Source: Neoceratodus forsteri (lineage: Eukaryota; Chordata; Ceratodontiformes; Ceratodontidae). From it: a stretch of 64,000 nucleotides of DNA. A model generated the notes under the pieces. It saw nothing but the letters and a program-made list of their open reading frames with translations, was not told where the DNA came from and did no database searches. Positions within the stretch are counted from its first letter, which is position 1. Every line of letters begins with the position of its first letter. Location: NCBI GenBank assembly GCA_016271365.2, contig CM057454.1, positions 699,809,501 through 699,873,500 on the forward strand, in the 5' to 3' direction. A program made the position numbers and the translations under genes. This document shows positions 54,641-64,000 of the stretch, in pieces.

Positions 54641-55689
54641 TTTTCTAAACGTGCATGAAGCCTGTACCGCTTAAAATGCATTCAAACATAATTATTTTCT
54701 TTACAGTCTAACATTTTTCCTGTTCCCTAAGATTAACCTATGCAAAACAAGTATCTCTTTAAATGTATTGCACTTACATATTGTTTTATGATTTTCAACA
54801 TTTTACCTTAATTAATCTTGTTCATAGCTTGCTTTCTAGCATACTTTATTCATATCCAGGACCTTCTGGATATTTAAATAAAAATATAGTGCTCATGATG
54901 TATTACTGTGTCTCAAATTACATAAAACTCACACAAAACAGAAAACTTTGTATTGCCATAAAAAATGTTCCTCTCCAAAGATTACATAATTTTCTCTCCG
55001 ATGGCTACTGCAACTTCCCAGATCATCTAACAATACAAATCAATTTATTTTGGCAATTATCTTAAACTCTCAAAACTTAAATATTCCTAATTAAATCTCT
55101 TCTTGAAGTCGTAAGGTTAAATTCACTCTTTGGATCTGGGAAACTCACAGCACCTGCTAGCCATCTCCTGCAGTGTAAAGGAGCAGCTGGACTGGTGCAC
55201 ACGTGTGGTTAATATAGCACAATGCGGAGGAGGGAAGTCATGATAAGTGATGCCCCACACTGACTCCAACTTTAAGTGCTACCACAAGGACATGCCGAGA
55301 CTCAGTCCACTGTGTAGACTCTGCAGTGTGTGGGAAAGAGAGGACAGCAGATCACCCCATACCCACAGAGTCTAACACATGCTGCAGTAGTTCACCCCCT
55401 CCCAGGGTTGCAGCCCACATGTGTTTTGTAAGCCAGTACTGTGAATATATAATTTGCTACTGCCTACTCAGACACCTAGTAAGTAGTGATTACGTTTTAG
55501 TTCTGTTATTAAAAAGAGAAGGCAACATCAGTGAAAGTAGAAGAGATAGTGGCATCACAGAACCAGCATGTGCCAGGTAACCTTATAATTCTCAGTATAT
55601 AGATAGTAAATTGTGCAACGTGTTCCCAAGTATAAAGGGGACCTGATTCAACAGGCCACCCTATATTCTTCAAACAAAATTGTCACCAG

Positions 55690-56010
55690 AACAATGCCCA
55701 GTCACATTTTTCACTCAGTCCAATATCAGTGTTTAAGCAGTCTAAACTATAAATCTAGAATACTTCCCTATTCAAGAAGAGATTGTTTCAGCAATGCCTC
55801 TTGTTGGAACTTTCATATGTTCAGGACCAAGAATCTCACTGAGTGACCTGCATTTTCAAAATGCCTCACAGCTACAGAGTTTTTCTTTCTTCTTAGAATG
55901 TCACTCTTGTGCTTACCTATATCCATATCTGCAATTTTTCCCTGTTCTTGTCAACATACAGTATACCATATGGACATTGCAGGAGGTAAATGACATAGTC
56001 TGTGGAGCAG
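55690..56010 (-). pseudogene. PLE-1 GIY-YIG endonuclease (broken)
   Basis: On the minus strand a frame reads CSTDYVIYLLQCPYGILYVDKNREK, equivalent to the family's YVIYLLxCPCGLxYVGKTxR, then HKSDILRRKKNSVAVRHFENAGHS and VRFLVLNI, the continuation seen in Penelope GIY-YIG domains. The first GIY element is VIY and the second is LYV. The Gly after YV is Asp and the Thr is Asn, so catalysis is unlikely. A frame break lies near the HKSD block. Confidence 0.8.
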
Positions 56011-56909
56011 TTTATATGTTGTTTTATAGGAAACTTTGGCATTTGAATATGAGTGCTCCTATACAGGTTTTTGCTGGTATTGTTGCATTGAAACAGTGTC
56101 CACTCTGGACATTGCCATTGGCCAGTGGTCCCAAGAGAAGTTGTCTCCTCTCAACCTATGGTGTGTAGTGAGCTTTGTGTACCAGGTTATCTCTTATTGT
56201 CTGTTTTTCCTGGATGTTATCAAGGGTTGTTTCTGAAGTGTAGATGTTGACTGTTCCCTGCCTGTATTGCATGTCAGCTTCTAACAATATTCTGCTTAAT
56301 AGCAGGCCCGGTGGTGCTGAAGACTGAGGCACTGGTGGCCTTAATTCACACTATGCCGGTGACCCATGTTCGGGAATAAGCACAGGCTGCCAGGGGTTGG
56401 CAGGGGCAGAGAGGGATTGAGCATCCAAGAGACTGCTCTCCCTCTCCAACGAGAGGAGATTTCAATGGTTGGTGCACTTCTGGCCCCTGCCAGTGGCTGG
56501 TGGACAGAGCACCAATGCTGCAAAGATAAACACTGAGTGGGGCAGTCACCTGGATGAAAGTGTGTGGATGTGTACACATTCCCTCCCAAGACATCATTGC
56601 ATGCCCAACTCTCGACTGAAGGAAAAAATGAGAAAATGGTCCCAGGTCAGCTAGATGAGGAAGCCACCCATCGCAGGCCCTGACCCTGAATGGCACTTCC
56701 TGAACTGGATGTTATTTGAGGTGAGTAGTAGCTTGGGGGAACTCCTCGCCACACCGCCATGGGGGGTAAACCATGGGGGAAGAGGGGGTGCAGTCTGATA
56801 TCGGGGTATGGGGCTGAATGGGTGGCTAGGATGGATGCTGACCTGAGGACCCAGGGGGAAGAAATAGAGTACACAAAAAAAAATCTGCTTGATGATCTCA
56901 CTCAGATGA

Positions 56910-58160
56910 CTACAGGAAGTTGAGAATACTATTCTCCCCCATGTCATCTTTGTGCTTTGGTCTCAGAAGCTCCTCCTTTGAGATACTGAACACCTTGCCT
57001 GTCACTTGTTGCAAAAGATTCTCTTCCTTGTTACAGACTCTATCCTTCATGCCTTCCTTCACTCTTTCAAATTCCTTGTCCTCACTACAGTTCCTTCTGG
57101 CCCTAATCATCTATGCCTTATGGATACTTTTTTAAGTTTTGGATAATGGTAGCTGCTGTTATGTAGTGTCATGTTCCTGTCAGTACTTTTTCTGCATAAG
57201 GTAATCTAAAGTGCACCTCCTCCTTATAAATGAGTAGATCTAGAAAGGAAATCTTTCCTTTGTCTGATGGGATGGTAAAGGACACATAGGGACTCCTGCC
57301 ATTAAGATACTGGTAAAAACTCTCCAATTCTGTTTCTTTACCCTGCCAGATCAGATTATGTCATCAGTGTATCATTTCCAATATAATATACATTCAAAAA
57401 CATGGATTTACATTTCTGTCCAGGATAAATGTCTTCTCAAAGTCCCACATAAACAGATAGACATTAGGCATGGCCGTTGTGCTGGCCATGGCCTTCCCTA
57501 TGATTTGTAAGTAAAATGTGTTCTCAGAGTTAAAGTAATTCTTGATTAAGTCCATCTCTGTTAACTAAGCTACAAATTCACTAGAATGGTGGGGGTCCTT
57601 CTGCCACCATAAGGCTTTTAGTAAAGTGTCGAGACCTTCTTGATGGGGATACTGGTGTATAACTCTTTTATATCAAAACATACTTGTATCACTTTATCCC
57701 AGTTGATATTCTCCTTGTTAAGGTCCCTGATCAGATCTATCACATGCCCAGTGTCCCTAAAATAGGTGTCTATCTCGTATATCTCTGACTGTATATAATC
57801 ATTGACATATTTGGAAAGTGGTTTGAGGACCAAATCAATCCCAGAAATAATAAGTCTTCCTAGTGGGTTATGTAACCTCTTATGTACTTAAAGTAGGACA
57901 TAGGATATAGGCATTCTGGAATTAATATTTACTATAATATCTTTTTCTTCTTCTCCGAGACACCCCATGTATACATCTACATTTAATAAGTCCTCATTTT
58001 CTGTCTGAATTTCTCCTGAAAGGTCATTTTCAAGTCTCAAGCATTTTTTAACATCACTATGTCATTGTAAAACACTCATTCTTGTATTTAGTGTAATCCC
58101 AGAGAAAAACACCTCCCCCTTATCTGCTGGTTTTATTATTGTTGACTTGTCATTCTCGGA
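56910..58160 (-). pseudogene. PLE-1 reverse transcriptase (broken)
   Basis: The frame at 57618-57833 reads LKPLSKYVNDYIQSEIYEID, TYFRDTGHVIDLIRDL and VCFDIKELYTSIPI, where D-x-x-x-LYTSIP is the Penelope motif A. Further along come YLQIIGKAMASTTAMPNVYLF (family GTAMGTxxAPxxANLYM), NLIWQGKETELESF-QYLN and ISFLDLLIYKEEVHF in successive frames to about 57220. The frame at 56910-57110 reads MIRARRNCSEDKEFERV, the post-palm RxRRxCS block. The YxDD palm motif is damaged (reads near 57360 with stops). Together these are specific for Penelope-like reverse transcriptases, not LINEs. Confidence 0.85.
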
Positions 58161-58459
58161 GATCTCCAGTGGCTCTCTTTCAACCCTTATAATATTTTGT
58201 CTCTGTGGGTTAAAGTCTGTCTTTTTTCAGTTGTTCCTTTATGTCCTTCTCAACTGTTTTGATATAACTCTCTACCGTGTTTGTTCCTTTTGGAGGATTT
58301 AAAGTGCACTTAATACCCAACTGCTTTTTTAAGGGCTTGTTTCCATGTTACTGGTTTATGAGGTTTATTGCCAAATCAATCTGCTCACTTATTTTTGCTG
58401 TAAAATTTCTGTAACTCAATTGCCAACTCAAAGGTGTTTACTCCTTTCATGGGGGGAAC

Positions 58460-61410
58460 AGAAACTAGCAGATAAGGTAAGAGGGTTTGTTTTCTGGGAT
58501 TACACTAAATACAAGAATGAGTATTTATGACAACTTAGTGACATTGAAAGATACTTGAGATTTGGAGTATGACCCTGCAGGAGAAATTCAGATAGAAACT
58601 GTTGACTTATTAAACCTAGGTGTTGACATGGTGGCTCACAGATGATGAAAAAGATATGTCAGTGAGTGCAAATCCCAGAAGGCCTATATTTTATATTCCC
58701 GCCTGAAGTACAAAAAAAACTTACATAACCCATTAGGAAGAACTATTGTTTTGGGAAATGATTCAGTCCTCAAACCACTTTCCAAATATGTTAACTATCA
58801 TAATACAGCCAGAGGTGTATAAGACGGACACCTGTATTGGGGCACTGGGTATGTGATTAATCTGATTTTCCTGTCTCTTTTTTAATGGCAGGACTAAAAC
58901 TTAGCCACTACTTATTTAAGCAAGGCAAGGCAATTTTATTTATATGGCATTCAATTCCAGAGGCTCTGGGTACCTCACAATAAATTAAGCAAATAAATAA
59001 AACAGCAGTGAAATAACAACATCAAGTCACTTGAAAGCAAGAGTCCATGCCAAACAAAAAGGTTAAAGCAGTGTGTTTTAATGATCTTTTAAATGTGGCC
59101 AGTGAAGGAGCACCTCTCATTTCCTGAGGAAGAGTGTTCCAGAGAATCAGAACTGCAACAACAAATGTCCTCTTATCGGAGGATTTCAACCAGGATCGAG
59201 GAATGGACAAGAAGTCCACCTCCACAGAGCAGAGGGCATGCTAAGGAGTGCATGGAACCAGGAGATCTTTCAGGTAGCCCAGACCTATATTGTGCAGGGC
59301 CTTGTATGTCAACAAGCACACCTTGAGGCTGACACACCACTGAATCAGCAGCCAGTGGAGAACCTGGAGAATGGGTGTGATATGCTTGAACCATGAACAC
59401 TCAGCTACAAGTAGCCACTGCATTCTGAACTAGCTGCAGGTGACACAATAGCCTCATGGATAAGCCAAGGTACTAAACATTACAGTAATCCAAACCAGAC
59501 ATGACTATGGCATGTACCACTGCTACCAGATTAGTCCGTTCAAGATAGGGCTTGATCTGTGTGATGTTGCGAAGATGGAAGAAGCCACTGCAGACAATGG
59601 CCAACACTTGGAACTCCAGGATCAACTTAGAGTTCGCCATGACCCCTAGATTCTTCATCCTGTTTGCAGCACGAATGGCAATGCCATCCCACAAAGTAAG
59701 GGGGCACTTTCACTAGTTGCCACTGAACCTGACTGACCTGGTTCCACTAGTAACAACTCTGTCTTCAATGCATTAAGCCTAAACGAGCTAGCTGCCATCC
59801 AGTCTTGGATCTCCCTAAGGCACTAACTTAGTTCTGAAACAGCTGCACTATTGTCAGGATTACAGGACACATACAGTTGGGTGTCATCAGCACAGCAATA
59901 AAATACCAAGCTGTGACATCTAATGATATCACTCAACAGCAACATGTACACAATGAATAACATGGGGCCAAGATCACCCTCTGAGGGACACCACGGCTGA
60001 GCACAGCACTGCTCAATGTAAAGGAGCTGAGTGCAACCTGTTGTGTTCTGTCAGATATGAAGGACACAAACCACTGCAACATCATTTTTGAGAGTCCCAC
60101 ATAGTGTCTTAGGTGATCCAGCAACACCCATGATCCACCGTGTCAAATGCTGAAGAGAGGTCAAGCAGTACAAGAATGGAACAACTTCCACCAACCCTCG
60201 CTAGAAGAAGATCATGGTGCACCCTGATTAGGTGGTTTCTGTACTAAGGCAAGGTGGGAAACCAGATTGGAAGGGCTTGTAGATGTAATGTTTCTCCAAT
60301 TATTGTTCTAGTTGCCCTGCCACCTCCTTCTCAATCAACTTCCCAAAAAATGGAAGGTTTGAGACAGGTCTGTAGTTGGATAGATCATTAGGGTCCAAAG
60401 AAGTCTTCTTAAGGAGAAGCCTTACCACAGCCTTTTTGTGTGTCTGTGTAGGCAATAATCAATTATATAGTCACAGTATTATCTTGCAAAACACAAGTAG
60501 GCTATAGCTCTGGAGGGGTAGCAAACTGCTGCAGCATGTGTTAGACTCCAAGGATATGGGGTGATTCACCATCCTCTCTTTCCCCCACACCATAGAGTCT
60601 ACACAGTGGCCTGAGTATTGGAAGAAAGATCCCTGTGGCTGCACAGACAGGTGGAGTCATTGTGGGATATCAGTTATGATGTAATTCCCACTTCTGTATT
60701 GCAGTATATTAAGCATATGTGCACACCAGTCCAGTTGCTACTATGCACTGCAGGTGATGACTGGCAGGTGCAGAGAGTTCCACAGGTTCAAAGAGTGAGT
60801 GTGACTTTATGACTTCAAACAGAGTCTTATTGTTTGGGACTGCATATCTGTTTCTTATGCTATTTTATGGTGTATGCTGTTTATTTTTTAAAATGCATAA
60901 ATAAAGTTTTAAAAAAAGTATGTTTTGAGAGTGTAAGATAATTTGCACAATAAAATTATTTGTATTGCTAGCTGATCTGGAGGGTTGCAGTAACCTGGGG
61001 AGAGAATACTATGTAAGGACAGACACATGGTGCCTACCAGCAGGATGAAGTGCATTACCTTTTAAAATGAAATCACACCCAGAAAGAGATTTATTTTTAT
61101 GGTAGTAAAAGTTTTGATTTTTGTCTTAGTTGTACATGATTTGAGACACAGAAATACATGATAAGTTCTATATTTTTATTTAAGTATCATAAGGTCCTGC
61201 ATATGAATGAAGCATGTTGGAAAACGAGTTGTAAACATGATTAATTAAGGTAAAATGTTGAAAATCATAATAATAGTTAAGTGCAATACATTTGAAGAGA
61301 TTTTTTTTGTATAGGTTAATCTTAGTGAAAAGGAAAACTGTTAAGACTGTAAAGGAAAGAATTATGTTTGCACGCATTCAACTGCCACAGGCTTCCTGCA
61401 CATGTAGACA
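58460..61410 (+). mobile_element. Penelope-like element, plus copy (PLE-2), interrupted by L2-F
   Basis: Opposite-strand partner of PLE-1. 58465-58910 matches the complement of the region at about 57720-58115 (for example TTACACTAAATACAAGAATGAG, CTTACATAACCCATTAGGAAGA and CAAACCACTTTCCAAATATGTTAA). It ends near 58910, where the L2-F tail begins. After L2-F, 60447-61410 is the inverse of 54640-55480, with phrases such as CATGTGTTAGACTCCA, GTAGAC/AGTCTACACAG, GGACTGGTG and AAGTGCAATACATTTGAAGAGA. The reverse transcriptase palm, linker and GIY-YIG are missing between the two parts. The two PLEs together make a 6.8-kb inverted pair with arms of about 75-85 percent identity by eye. Confidence 0.8.
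58915..60446 (-). mobile_element. L2 non-LTR retrotransposon fragment (L2-F) inside PLE-2
   Basis: Minus-strand L2-group LINE of about 1.5 kb. Its 3' end is at about 58915 (A-rich end seen as AAGGCAAGGCAATTTTATTTATATGG on the plus strand). The C-terminal part is at 59022-59400, the region after the palm at 59473-59694, motif C as CADDTQLYVS near 59870-59900, motif B as RGVPQRVILAP near 59960-60000, and GLSKMMLQWFVSFISDRTQQV (59933-60127). The DDTQLY form differs from the FADD/YADD of the other L2 copies here, so it is another subfamily. 5'-truncated at about 60446. Many frameshifts. Confidence 0.82.
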
Positions 61411-61439
61411 AACTCTGGCCAATATTGCTGCAAAATGAT

Positions 61440-61870
61440 GAACATGTAGCATAGCCCTCTTATTACCCCACCTCATGAACCACGTTGCTGAAAGTATTCA
61501 AATCCCTACCAAAATGTGATTGTGCTCCAATAAAATGTTACTTCATGCCACAAGTGTGAAAACACATTTTGGCCAGAATTTGAAAAATGACAGCTGTCAT
61601 GTTCATAAGATGGTGTCAAAAATGGCTATGTGGAAAATTTGGGGTCACAATATTTAAAATTACAGGAGTTATAAGAAAGCATAAAAAAATTCTAATGTAC
61701 GCTTATAAGTTGTCATTTGTACATATTATGACCCCAACTTTTCAACATACTGTAACCTTCTTATGACCCCACTTCTTGAGGAATAGCGGTGAAAACTTTC
61801 AGATCCTGTCCAAATGGTGATTTCACCAAGTGACTGCAAAATCACCTTTTAGGACTGATTTGTATAATTC
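61440..61870. repeat. diverged tandem duplication, period about 295 bp
   Basis: CATAGCCCTCTTATTACCCCACCTCATGAA (61452-61481) is echoed by TGTAACCTTCTTATGACCCCACTTCTTGAG (about 61748-61778), with similar following text (GC-GTGAAA-TTC-AATCC-TCCAAA-GTGAT). Non-coding. Confidence 0.65.
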
Positions 61871-62168
61871 CACAACCAAATATCTTTAAAACAAGTATCA
61901 AGAACTTAATAATAATAGCATGTATGACGAAATATCTGCTGTAATGTCTACATGAAGTGAGCTCTTCATTTGAACAATGGAGATATTACACTATGTAAAT
62001 ATACTGTAAACGGGAGTTGGTGGTCTGGAAGCACATGGGTGACAGTGCTTTAGCACTGTTAGTTTGGGTTGTGGAGTGTACTGTATTGGTGGTAAAAAGG
62101 AAAAAAATTATGAATGTTGTACTGATTATATTTTACAAATATTTTAACAGCTACAAAACACATTGGAC

Positions 62169-62205
62169 CTGATGAAGTGATGTCAGCCATGAAACGCTGC
62201 CCAAT
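62169..62205 (+). ncRNA. possible degenerate hammerhead-ribozyme core
   Basis: CTGATGA (62169-62175) and GAAAC (62191-62195) are the two conserved core strands of hammerhead ribozymes and are 15 bases apart, the spacing of a short stem II. Minimal type-I hammerheads of this form occur in Penelope-like elements. The intervening AGTGATGTCAGCCAT does not form a good stem and the cleavage-site side (CGCTGCCC) is not canonical, so this is a decayed example or a chance match. Confidence 0.35.
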
Positions 62206-62418
62206 CATGTTGTATGAAGAAGTTAAGGAACAAAATAGTGAATAATTTTGGTTTATTTCGTCCCCTTGGGAAGTACCAAGGGGATGATGGTTGTTGTTGG
62301 GGGTGCAGAGTGGGAAAACCCAACCTCCCAGGACACTAGGTCAGGTGATGTAGTATAATATGGTCAGACTTAATAGGCCATTGTTTCCTTTGTGCACACA
62401 GATTCTATGTTTCTATGT
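62206..62418 (+). mobile_element. CR1 3'-end fragment (copy E)
   Basis: Ends in CAGATTCTATGTTTCTATG (62400-62418), the CR1-type tail. The preceding text (GATGATGGTTGTTGTTGGGGG, GGTCAGACTTAATAGGCCATTG) suits a CR1 3' UTR of another subfamily. The left boundary is not defined. Confidence 0.65.
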
Positions 62419-63075
62419 AATGCACACTGGGAAAGGAAGCCTACGATGGACTATTGAATGGAGGGGTAAGTGTTAGGTTGGCCACTACAATCAAAGAAAG
62501 GGACCTGGAAGTGATCAAAAGTGACTCCCTCAAAAACAGAAAAAAAACAGTCAGTGTAACATGGCCTATAGTAAAGCAACCTGAATGTTGCAGTGCATTG
62601 GGAGGGGTTTTGATAGTAGTAGAATGGAGGTGCTATATCCCCTTAATAGGTTACTGGTGAGGCGCCATTTGGAGTACAGGAATGCTGTGCTCAGTTCTGG
62701 AGTCTACACAACAGGAAGGACAGGGATAGACTGAAGTCAGCACAGCAAAGTGCTACCAAAATGAATCAATGAATCAGGGCCAACAGGGCAGATCCTATGA
62801 AGAGCTATTGGAGGCCCAGAACAGGTACTTGATGGAGGCCAGAAGGAAGAAGGGAAACATGACTGAAACCTACAAATTAAAATAGAGTGAACTGTGAGGA
62901 CCTATACAACAGAAAAGGGGAGCCTCCAACAAGGGAGCATGAATGGAAGTCATCAGGAGAAAGGATCAGAAAGTATGGGAGGAAGTTTTTCTGCACAGAG
63001 GGGGTGGTTGAGCAGTTCTATGAGATAATAACACCAGCAAAAATGGAGCTGAATACAACAGTGACTACAAATGGC
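62419..63075 (+). mobile_element. CR1 ORF2 C-terminal fragment (copy F)
   Basis: Starts immediately after the copy E tail at AATGCACACTGGGAAAGG, equivalent to about 2208 in copy A. It continues through the ORF2 C-terminal region (LLVRRHLEYR-like near 62650, SAQQSATKM near 62738, SYEELLEAQ near 62795, ERIRKYGRKFFCTEGVVEQF near 62962). The best open piece is 62887-63078. Several frameshifts. No 3' tail is seen. Confidence 0.8.
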
Positions 63076-63530
63076 TGAAAGTCAAAAGCGTGATCGACAC
63101 AATACCGACCATCCACAGTAAGTGATTGGTGCTTAACAGATCTATTTGGGGGTGAACTGTACTCATATTTAATGCAGGGGCAAGCCCCCCACACCCCCCA
63201 TTTCTATTATAATCAACTCCAGGAGGGATGACAATGGGGGAAATGGGAAACTCAAGAAGGGGGTCAAACTCAGCAAGGGGAGAACGTTGGTGGGTCAAAC
63301 CTGCAGGTGAAGGGGAACACAGATAGCAGGGCAGGGGGAAGGGGCCTCTGCATCCAAAAAAAAATCATAAACCACCCATACAAAACAAAAAATAAACCCA
63401 AACCCTGAAGCCAGTCCCGAACCCGGGTCCACCAGATACAAAGGTATTGACGCTGGCCACTACAGCAGACAGCTGGCTCACTACTGGTTCAACCAACATA
63501 CCCCTTTATACTTTAATAATACAGAGGACA
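63076..63530. other. spacer leading into a CR1 ORF1 relic
   Basis: A G-rich patch (63215-63345). On the minus strand a tRNA-like phrase, GGACCCGGGTTCGGGACTGG (complement of about 63411-63430), resembles a box B but has no convincing box A, so I do not call a SINE. Confidence 0.4.
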
Positions 63531-63534
63531 CCAC

Positions 63535-64000
63535 AGGGAAAGGAAGCAGCTCCTGGTGGGGGACTCAATTATTAGGGGGATAGAACTGGGGGGAGCAGGG
63601 AAAACTGAAGTAAGGTGCCTGCCTGGTGCCATGGCTTGGAGGGACAGGAAGCACATCCTCAGGATCATGAGAACAGCTGCATGGGAGTCTGAGCTGGACA
63701 TCATTGTCCACCTAGAGACAAATGACTTGACTCATCATGAGATTAGAGCAGTGCAGGAGGACTTTGTAGCATTGGGGAGGGGCCTAAGACAAGTAGCACA
63801 CACAGTATCCTTCTCAGAGGTGCTGCCTGTCAATGGCATGGGTGAGGCGGGTACTTTGCACCATGCAGTTTAATGAATGGTTGAAAATTGGTGTGAGCAC
63901 AGGGTTTGGCTTTCATTGGGACTGGGGTTCCACCTGAGGGACACCAGCCTATACTGGCAGGATGGTCTGCATCTGTCCAGGAAGGAACAAGTCTTTTGAG
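63535..64000 (+). pseudogene. CR1 ORF1 SGNH-esterase-like domain (broken, runs off the window)
   Basis: The C-terminal domain of some CR1 ORF1 proteins is an SGNH-type esterase. Frame 63541 reads KQLLVGDSIIRGIELG (block I, GDS at 63559-63567), CLPGAMAW, then LDIIVHLETNDLTHHEI. Block III is normally GTND and the Gly is Glu here. EDFVALGRGLRQV follows. A stop after HHAV (about 63873) is followed by NEWLKIGVSTGFGF in another frame and then, back in the first frame, LYWQDGLHLSRKEQ (63949-63990), which is block V with its Asp and His. Two compensating frameshifts lie between 63830 and 63945. It is probably the ORF1 of a CR1 continuing beyond the window. Confidence 0.88.

Larger units (their letters stand above)
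54640..58455 (-). mobile_element. Penelope-like element, minus copy (PLE-1)
   Basis: Minus-strand Penelope-like retroelement. The order, leftward, is an N-terminal region with IIKPADKG near 58120, the reverse transcriptase (about 56910-57900), a linker, a GIY-YIG endonuclease (about 55690-56010) and a 3' region (54640-55480). PLEs are telomerase-related and use GIY-YIG rather than APE endonucleases. A second copy in the opposite orientation starts immediately to its right. Stops and frameshifts are many. Some 600 bases at about 56240-56900 are not recognised and could be an insertion. Confidence 0.82.

Noticed and set aside
55794..56168. 124-codon plus-strand gene
   Set aside because: It is antisense to the Penelope GIY-YIG domain, whose motifs are read on the minus strand.
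54640..61410. A 6.8-kb DNA transposon with very long terminal inverted repeats
   Set aside because: The interior holds two Penelope-like elements in opposite orientation and the arms are their 3' regions, so an inverted retroelement pair explains the structure better.
63405..63490. tRNA-derived SINE on the minus strand
   Set aside because: A box-B-like GGGTTCGGGAC is present, but no acceptable box A lies at the right distance and no CORE or tail follows.
1..64000. CRISPR arrays, bacterial operons or prophage
   Set aside because: No regularly spaced direct repeats, no ribosome-binding-site-led gene strings and a clear vertebrate repeat content. The tandem repeats present are minisatellites.
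1..64000. LTR retrotransposon or endogenous retrovirus
   Set aside because: I found no LTR pair and no gag, protease or integrase motifs. All reverse transcriptases seen are of LINE or Penelope type.

Overview
This window looks like repeat-dense intergenic or intronic DNA of a non-mammalian vertebrate. I find no host gene, rRNA, tRNA gene or CRISPR array. Almost every recognisable protein segment belongs to a decayed transposable element: CR1, L2, L1/Tx1-type and Penelope-like retroelements, a PIF/Harbinger DNA transposon, and short hAT-like and mariner-like MITEs. This mixture (several L2 copies, CR1, an L1 of Tx1 flavour, Harbinger, Penelope and a CORE/MIR-like SINE) fits an amphibian (for example a caecilian), a lepidosaur such as tuatara, or a lobe-finned fish. 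The sequence alone does not decide between them.

Layout. 1-4.5 kb: three CR1 copies chained head-to-tail. 4.6-9.98 kb: a plus-strand L2 with a 2A-like motif at the start of its ORF2 and a TTGA-type tail. 10.6-13.9 kb: a minus-strand L2, next to which a near full-length L1 (13.93-19.71 kb) landed with a 14-bp target-site duplication. 20.5-22.5 kb: a third L2. 23-31.3 kb: AT-rich DNA with short tandem repeats, a hAT MITE with an exact 8-bp duplication, a CORE/MIR-like SINE and a 167-bp perfect-style hairpin. 31.33-38.95 kb: a 7.6-kb Harbinger with 16-bp inverted termini, a HARBI1-type transposase and two different Myb/SANT genes. 39-42 kb: weak CR1 and L1 relics and a 65-bp minisatellite. 42.2-49.1 kb: two more minus-strand L2 copies, one carrying a mariner MITE. 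49.3-54.2 kb: an unfamiliar complex of palindromes, (TA)n-flanked fold-backs and an inverted/direct minisatellite, itself interrupted by a CR1. 54.6-61.4 kb: two Penelope-like elements joined head to head, one carrying another L2. 62.2-64 kb: more CR1, ending in a CR1 ORF1 esterase domain.

Nearly all reading frames carry stops or frameshifts, so the copies are dead, although the Harbinger Myb domains, the L1 reverse transcriptase (588 codons open) and the L2 reverse transcriptase near 21.3-22.3 kb remain long and readable. The nesting gives a relative history: L2 before L1 at 13.9 kb, L2 before mariner MITE at 47.4 kb, fold-back before CR1 at 53.5 kb, and Penelope pair before L2 at 58.9 kb.
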